A stretch of DNA of 17,481 nt from an uncultured Atopobium sp. (GTDB lineage: Bacteria > Actinomycetota > Coriobacteriia > Coriobacteriales > Atopobiaceae). The DNA lies in NCBI GenBank assembly GCA_938041635.1, contig CALIAD010000122.1, forward strand, positions 1 to 17,481, given 5' to 3'. Both the position numbers and the translations under genes were made by a program. Below the pieces are notes generated by a model, which was not told the DNA's origin, did not search any database, and saw only the letters and a program-made list of their open reading frames with translations. Numbering within the stretch: position 1 is the first letter of the stretch; every line of letters begins with the position of its first letter. This document shows positions 14,438 to 17,481 of this stretch, one piece after another.

Positions 14438-15493
14438 TTACTCCTCGGTTTGCGTATCGGGGATGCTGGTGGTGGCGTCGTTGGCGGCATGGCCAGCGGC
14501 ACAGGCGTCGGTGGCGTTGCCGCGAGCCGTGCGGAGCTTGAGCGCGGGGCCCTCAACGCCTGTTGCGTCAAAGGCTGGCACAAAACTCTCGGAGACGGTT
14601 CCACCCTCCTGCCACCACAGGTTCTCAAAGCCCAGGTCATCCGCATGACAGAGCACCAACTCGTACTCCTCGTCAGAAAGCGTTCCAGAAAGCGGACCGC
14701 CAGCCGCGCGCATGTGCTCGTTGGGCGTGTACTGATTCATGATTGATACGTCTACATCATTATGACAAAGATTCCAGACGCGGTTGAGCACCTCACAGGA
14801 ATCGTCAGCGTGCGTGGGCATGACCAGGTGGCGCACAATGATGCCTTGCAACATGCGACCGTCGTCGTCCAGCTTGCGACCGCCGCGACTCATCACCGAG
14901 TCATGCATAACCTCAAGTGCCGCCATGGACATCTCTGGATAATCTGCTGCGTACGAAAGCTCTTTTGCCAGCGCAGGGTCTGCGTACTTGACGTCCGTCA
15001 GCCATATATCAATGACGCTCGAAACTTTCTGTACGACCTCTGGCAACTCATATCCCGAAGTATTGCACACTATTGGGAGCGTCAATCCCGCCTCTTTTGC
15101 CAGCGTCACTGCTTCAATTATGTGTGGCGAGAAGTGCAAAGGAGTTACAAGGTTGATGTTGAGCGCACCCTGAGCTTGCAGTTCAAGCATCATCTGGGCA
15201 AGGCGCTCGGTTGTAACTGGCTTGCCAAAACCCTCTTGCGAGATTTGGTGGTTCTGACAGAACACACATCTGAGCGGGCAACCCGTGAAAAATATGGCGC
15301 CTGATCCGGCCTCACCCGAGATAGGAGGCTCCTCCCAGAAGTGCAGCGCTGAACGAGCCACACGAATGGTGCTTGAAGCTCCACAAAGACCTGCTTTACC
15401 GGCGTTTCTTTGAGCATGGCAACACCTTGGGCAGAGTTCACAGACGTCGTAGGCAGAAAACGTAAGGGTATTAGGTGATGGTGCACTACCCAA
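14438..15493 (-). CDS. radical SAM protein of the PflX / pyruvate formate-lyase activating enzyme-like family
   Basis: This 351-residue protein resembles the PflX-type radical SAM proteins (annotated as putative pyruvate formate-lyase activating enzymes). The SAM-binding cluster motif CxxxCxxC is at residues 72, 76 and 79 within FFTGCPLRCVFCQNHQIS. It is preceded by the family-typical Cys-rich N-terminus (CELCPRCCHAQRNAGKAGLCG, in two parts; Cys 18, 21, 24, 25 and 37), which may bind a second metal centre. Later family features are NLVTPLHFSPHI, IWLTDVKYADP and RHLVMPTHADD. The last 30 or so residues are an unconserved polar tail. The start is a TTG at 15493 with GGGAGG about 10 bases upstream; no closer in-frame ATG or GTG is seen. 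The substrate of this family is not established, and no pfl gene is nearby. Confidence 0.88.
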   Translation of the reverse strand: MGSAPSPNTLTFSAYDVCELCPRCCHAQRNAGKAGLCGASSTIRVARSALHFWEEPPISGEAGSGAIFFTGCPLRCVFCQNHQISQEGFGKPVTTERLAQMMLELQAQGALNINLVTPLHFSPHIIEAVTLAKEAGLTLPIVCNTSGYELPEVVQKVSSVIDIWLTDVKYADPALAKELSYAADYPEMSMAALEVMHDSVMSRGGRKLDDDGRMLQGIIVRHLVMPTHADDSCEVLNRVWNLCHNDVDVSIMNQYTPNEHMRAAGGPLSGTLSDEEYELVLCHADDLGFENLWWQEGGTVSESFVPAFDATGVEGPALKLRTARGNATDACAAGHAANDATTSIPDTQTEE

Positions 15494-15514
15494 GGGTTTC
15501 TCGCCTCCCGTCGT

Positions 15515-15530
15515 ATCTGCCCAGGCAGAT
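15515..15530 (-). promoter_or_regulatory. 7-bp inverted repeat just upstream of the PflX-like start
   Basis: ATCTGCC (15515-15521) and GGCAGAT (15524-15530) form a compact inverted repeat with a two-base centre. It lies between the tRNA terminator and the ribosome binding site of the radical SAM gene. It could be an operator or a small leader hairpin. The function is unknown. Confidence 0.35.
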
Positions 15531-15538
15531 GGTGATAT

Positions 15539-15565
15539 AAAAAACGCGCAGGGTCTCTGCGCGCG
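15539..15565 (-). terminator. terminator after tRNA-Ala
   Basis: A 7-bp GC-only-type stem CGCGCAG (15545-15551) pairs with 15557-15563 around a 5-nt loop. On the minus strand it is followed by T6 (15544-15539). It lies about 10 bp after the tRNA 3' end. Confidence 0.85.
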
Positions 15566-15574
15566 TCAAAGTCA

Positions 15575-15650
15575 TGGTGGAGATAAAGGGATTCGAACCC
15601 TCGGCCTCTGCCTTGCGAAGGCAGCGCTCTCCCAACTGAGCTATATCCCC
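15575..15650 (-). tRNA. tRNA-Ala (anticodon CGC)
   Basis: The 76-nt minus-strand sequence folds as a standard cloverleaf. The acceptor stem GGGGATA pairs with TATCTCC and includes the G3-U70 pair that is the alanine identity element. There is a D-arm with AGCTCAGTTGGGAGAGC, an anticodon stem CTGCC/GGCAG with loop TTCGCAA giving anticodon CGC (reads GCG), and a T-arm with GGTTCGAATCC. The 3' CCA is encoded. It has its own promoter and terminator. Confidence 0.97.
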
Positions 15651-15662
15651 GTTGCGGTACTT

Positions 15663-15691
15663 ATTGTGGCAATCAGGAGCAGGTATGTCAA
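15663..15691 (-). promoter_or_regulatory. promoter of tRNA-Ala
   Basis: On the minus strand a perfect -35 TTGACA (15691-15686) and -10 CACAAT (15668-15663) are spaced by 17 bp. Transcription would begin a few bases before the tRNA 5' end at 15650, leaving a very short 5' leader. Confidence 0.75.
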
Positions 15692-15805
15692 TGATTATGC
15701 GAGCGGAATGCTGTGAAGATACCGCTTTATACAGCAAGTTGAAATGACCCAAATATACATGGCGTTTTACCGCGGCACGTTGCCTTCTAGCGGTCGGTCT
15801 GGGCA

Positions 15806-15973
15806 CAAAAATATCCTTCCCCGCAGTCATCTATGAACCCACCTTCATAAGGTGGGCGCCGCGCTCGGGCGTTCCAGCTTCCTTAACAACGAAGGATGCC
15901 TGTACTGAACACGAGATTAGGCTCCCTGAAAAAACTTGTCGGTTCACCCAGTTTAGACCGCGGGAGAAGGACA
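15806..15973 (-). ncRNA. ssrS: candidate 6S RNA
   Basis: About 168 nt of minus-strand RNA fold into the three-part 6S plan. The closing stem pairs 15971-15956 (TCCTTCTCCCGCGGTC) with 15828-15814 (GACTGCGGGGAAGGA), giving 15 pairs with one bulged U and one G-U, and is followed by a UUUUU run at 15811-15807. A large, mostly unpaired central bubble contains on its 3' side a small hairpin (CCCACCTT/AAGGTGGG followed by TTCA), resembling the conserved hairpin there in known 6S RNAs. The irregular apical stem starts with GGGAGCC (15926-15920) against GGCGCCC (15860-15854), then CTCG/CGAG, GTTC/GAAC, CAG/CTG and TCCTT/AAGGA with small bulges, and ends in a 7-nt loop. A TATAAT -10 stands upstream at about 15990-15995. 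6S RNA binds the housekeeping RNA polymerase by mimicking an open promoter. Identification rests on structure, not on a search. Confidence 0.65.
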
Positions 15974-15987
15974 ATTCTTACTATAAA

Positions 15988-15997
15988 GAGATTATAA
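15988..15997 (-). promoter_or_regulatory. possible promoter (-10) of the 6S-like RNA
   Basis: On the minus strand an exact TATAAT lies some 20 bp upstream of the closing stem of the candidate 6S RNA. A second -10-like TATAGT lies slightly nearer. No good -35 accompanies either one, so the assignment is tentative. Confidence 0.35.
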
Positions 15998-16010
15998 AAA
16001 GATTAAAGTC

Positions 16011-16039
16011 TTGACTTGTTTTTTAATGAGCAGCACAAT
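16011..16039 (+). promoter_or_regulatory. promoter of the wecA-like gene
   Basis: On the plus strand -35 TTGACT (16011-16016) and -10 CACAAT (16034-16039) are spaced by 17 bp, about 55 bp before the start codon. The -10 is the same hexamer as in the tRNA-Ala promoter on the other strand. Confidence 0.65.
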
Positions 16040-16094
16040 TAAATGGTATGGATTTTAGCAGTTAAATACTGTTTTTTATTGGAGGGTATACGGC

Positions 16095-17315
16095 TTGAAC
16101 CTCTGGGTAACCATGTTTTGTGTTTTCCTCTCAGCTGGTCTTGGTTCAGCTCTGATTACCCCTGCCGTTCGTCAACTGGCTTGGAAGCTTGGAGTTGTCG
16201 ATAAACCCTCTGCACGTCGAGTCAATAAAAAACCTATTCCCCGTATGGGTGGCGTTGCAATTTTCTTTGGGTTAGCCGTTGCTATGCTGGTGCGTTATGG
16301 CGTTGAAGCAATCCTTGGACATGCCGAGATTACGCTTTCTTCTCGCTATTATCTCAACGTTAACTTCTGGATTGTTGGCGCTGCATTTGCGGTAATTTTC
16401 TTGACCGGCTTACTTGATGACATTTTTTCTCTCAAGCCTATTCAGAAACTCGCTGGTCAGGTAATTGCTGCAAGCATCGCGGCTGCAGGCGGTCTGATTA
16501 TCGGTAACGTTGTTGATCCGTTTTCCGCATACGGCTTTGTGGATCTTGGATGGCTCGCCTACCCAGCAACCGTCATCTACCTGGTTGCCTACGCCAATAT
16601 CATCAACCTCATTGATGGTCTTGACGGACTTTCTTCAGGTATTACCTGCATTGCCTCTACCACTATGTTTGTGCTTTCTATCTGGGCGGGTCGCTTTGAC
16701 GCAGCTCTTTTAAGTGCAGCAATCGCAGGCACCACACTTGGATTTTTGGTTCACAACTCCTATCCCGCAACAATCTTCATGGGCGATTCTGGTTCGTTGA
16801 CCTTGGGATTTGCTCTGGGAACAATTTCGCTTTTGTCTGTCACTCGTTGGGCGGGACTCACAACCATCATTGTTCCTCTCGTCGTTGCAGGTATTCCAAT
16901 CATCGATACCTTCTCCGCGATTGTTCGCCGTACCCGCGCGCACGTCAGTTTTGCTACTGCCGACCGCGGACACATCCATCACCGCTTAATGGCTCACGGT
17001 TATAACCAGCGCCAAGCAGTTCTTTTGATGTACGGTTGGACTGCCCTTCTGTGCGTTGGTTCGCTCATTATGACGCAGGTCAATACGATGCCTCGTATTG
17101 CAATTTTTGTCATGCTGCTTACCATGTCTGCTTTCTTTGCAAAGTACCTGCACCTCTTTGAGCCTGTTCTGCTTCACCATACTGATCCAAAGACTGGTGA
17201 GGACGAACTCATTACCCCTAAAGATCCAGGCTTCGATGAAGAAATTAAGCAGCTCCACGAAGAAGAACACGAGCACATCGAAGAGCTCATTCACAGAGAC
17301 CATAAGAGCGAATAA
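16095..17315 (+). CDS. WecA/TagO-type undecaprenyl-phosphate N-acetylhexosamine-1-phosphate transferase
   Basis: This 406-residue polytopic membrane enzyme transfers a sugar-1-phosphate (GlcNAc-1-P in WecA/TagO) from a UDP-sugar to undecaprenyl phosphate, the first step of teichoic-acid-like or other surface glycopolymer synthesis. The motifs in order are DKPSARRVNKKPIPRMGG (36-53), the Mg-binding GLLDDIFSLKP (105-115), NIINLIDGLDGL (168-179) with catalytic Asp residues, MGDSGS (229-234), and the carbohydrate-recognition HIHHRL (293-298). About ten helices are evident. The start is TTG at 16095 with GGAGGG eight bases before it; the ATG at codon 7 is the alternative. The C-terminal 45 or so residues form an unusual Glu/His-rich cytoplasmic tail. 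It is the only clear plus-strand gene here, and the sugar is not determinable. Confidence 0.93.
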   Translation: MNLWVTMFCVFLSAGLGSALITPAVRQLAWKLGVVDKPSARRVNKKPIPRMGGVAIFFGLAVAMLVRYGVEAILGHAEITLSSRYYLNVNFWIVGAAFAVIFLTGLLDDIFSLKPIQKLAGQVIAASIAAAGGLIIGNVVDPFSAYGFVDLGWLAYPATVIYLVAYANIINLIDGLDGLSSGITCIASTTMFVLSIWAGRFDAALLSAAIAGTTLGFLVHNSYPATIFMGDSGSLTLGFALGTISLLSVTRWAGLTTIIVPLVVAGIPIIDTFSAIVRRTRAHVSFATADRGHIHHRLMAHGYNQRQAVLLMYGWTALLCVGSLIMTQVNTMPRIAIFVMLLTMSAFFAKYLHLFEPVLLHHTDPKTGEDELITPKDPGFDEEIKQLHEEEHEHIEELIHRDHKSE

Positions 17316-17439
17316 CCTGGGGAAACGACTACTCGCAAATTGGCTTTCCGTGCGCTCGCGGTTCCGTTCACGGCTGCAATTGCGACTGCACGGGTTTCTC
17401 GTCAGGTGCGCCATAACAACGTACGCGCCTGAAAAGTGC
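17316..17439 (+). other. short region after the wecA-like stop, with a possible micro-ORF
   Basis: The frame after the wecA-like TAA stays open for about 37 more codons until a TGA near 17428. It encodes an Arg/Ala-rich stretch (KLAFRALAVPFTAAIATARV). It has no ATG; a TTG near 17343 would give roughly 30 residues, and the nearest GGGGA is too far upstream to be a good site. It may be the start of an unseen coding pattern or chance. Confidence 0.25.
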
Positions 17440-17472
17440 AAAGAATCTGTATTTGAGGTACAGATTCTTTAA
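17440..17472 (+). terminator. terminator after the wecA-like gene (possibly bidirectional)
   Basis: A 12-bp perfect stem AAAGAATCTGTA (17440-17451) pairs with 17459-17470 around a 7-nt loop. The descending arm ends in TTCTTT but is followed by AAC, so the plus-strand U-run lies within the stem. It probably ends the wecA-like transcript and may serve a convergent gene to the right. Confidence 0.6.
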
Positions 17473-17481
17473 CAAAATCAG

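Noticed and set aside
15760..15802. ACCGC/GCGGT hairpin downstream of the 6S-like RNA
   Set aside because: It was considered as the 6S terminator, but it is followed by AAAA rather than U on the minus strand, and the U-run after the closing stem is a better end point.
15486..15830. Minus-strand open frame of 114 codons covering the tRNA
   Set aside because: It runs through tRNA-Ala, its promoter and its terminator, so it cannot be a real gene.

Overview
The window looks like a chromosomal segment from a moderate-GC member of the Coriobacteriia (Actinomycetota), probably an Atopobium/Lancefieldella/Olsenella relative. This is inferred from the very long basic N-terminal extension on Rho (an actinobacterial trait), the general protein style and the single-copy housekeeping genes. 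No 16S or other decisive taxonomic marker is present. Almost every gene lies on the minus strand. The exceptions are the wecA-like gene at the right end and a possible gene tail at the left edge.

Left to right, a five-gene branched-chain amino acid type ABC transporter operon occupies 369-5266. It reads on the minus strand as livJ-livH-livM-livG-livF, is tightly spaced and partly overlapping, and ends in a strong hairpin terminator beside a small array of degenerate 31-bp repeats. Next, at 5466-6869, is an unrecognised secreted or membrane-anchored protein. At 7168-9258 is rho, whose roughly 270-residue N-terminal extension carries three AT-hook-like motifs. Upstream of rho is a regulator that is two MarR-type winged helices fused in one chain (9499-10179). 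Its promoter overlaps a palindrome, and a strand-specific hairpin separates it from rho.

A second minus-strand group runs as radical SAM PflX-like protein, tail-anchored coiled-coil protein, nicotinate phosphoribosyltransferase (pncB) and arginyl-tRNA synthetase (argS), ending in a clear terminator at 10442-10481. Upstream of it sits tRNA-Ala(CGC) with its own good promoter and terminator. The 445-bp region before the plus-strand wecA/tagO-type gene is not empty. On the minus strand it folds into a 6S-RNA-like structure with a long closing stem, a large central bubble and an irregular apical stem, about 168 nt long and ending in a U-run. This is the most interesting unlabelled element here.

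Functionally the window combines amino acid uptake, transcription termination and global RNA polymerase regulation (Rho, 6S-like RNA), translation (ArgS, tRNA-Ala), NAD salvage (PncB) and the first membrane step of cell-surface glycopolymer synthesis (WecA-like). There is no insertion sequence, prophage, CRISPR array or defence system. The unusual material is in RNA structures, repeats and protein architecture rather than in a new multi-gene system.
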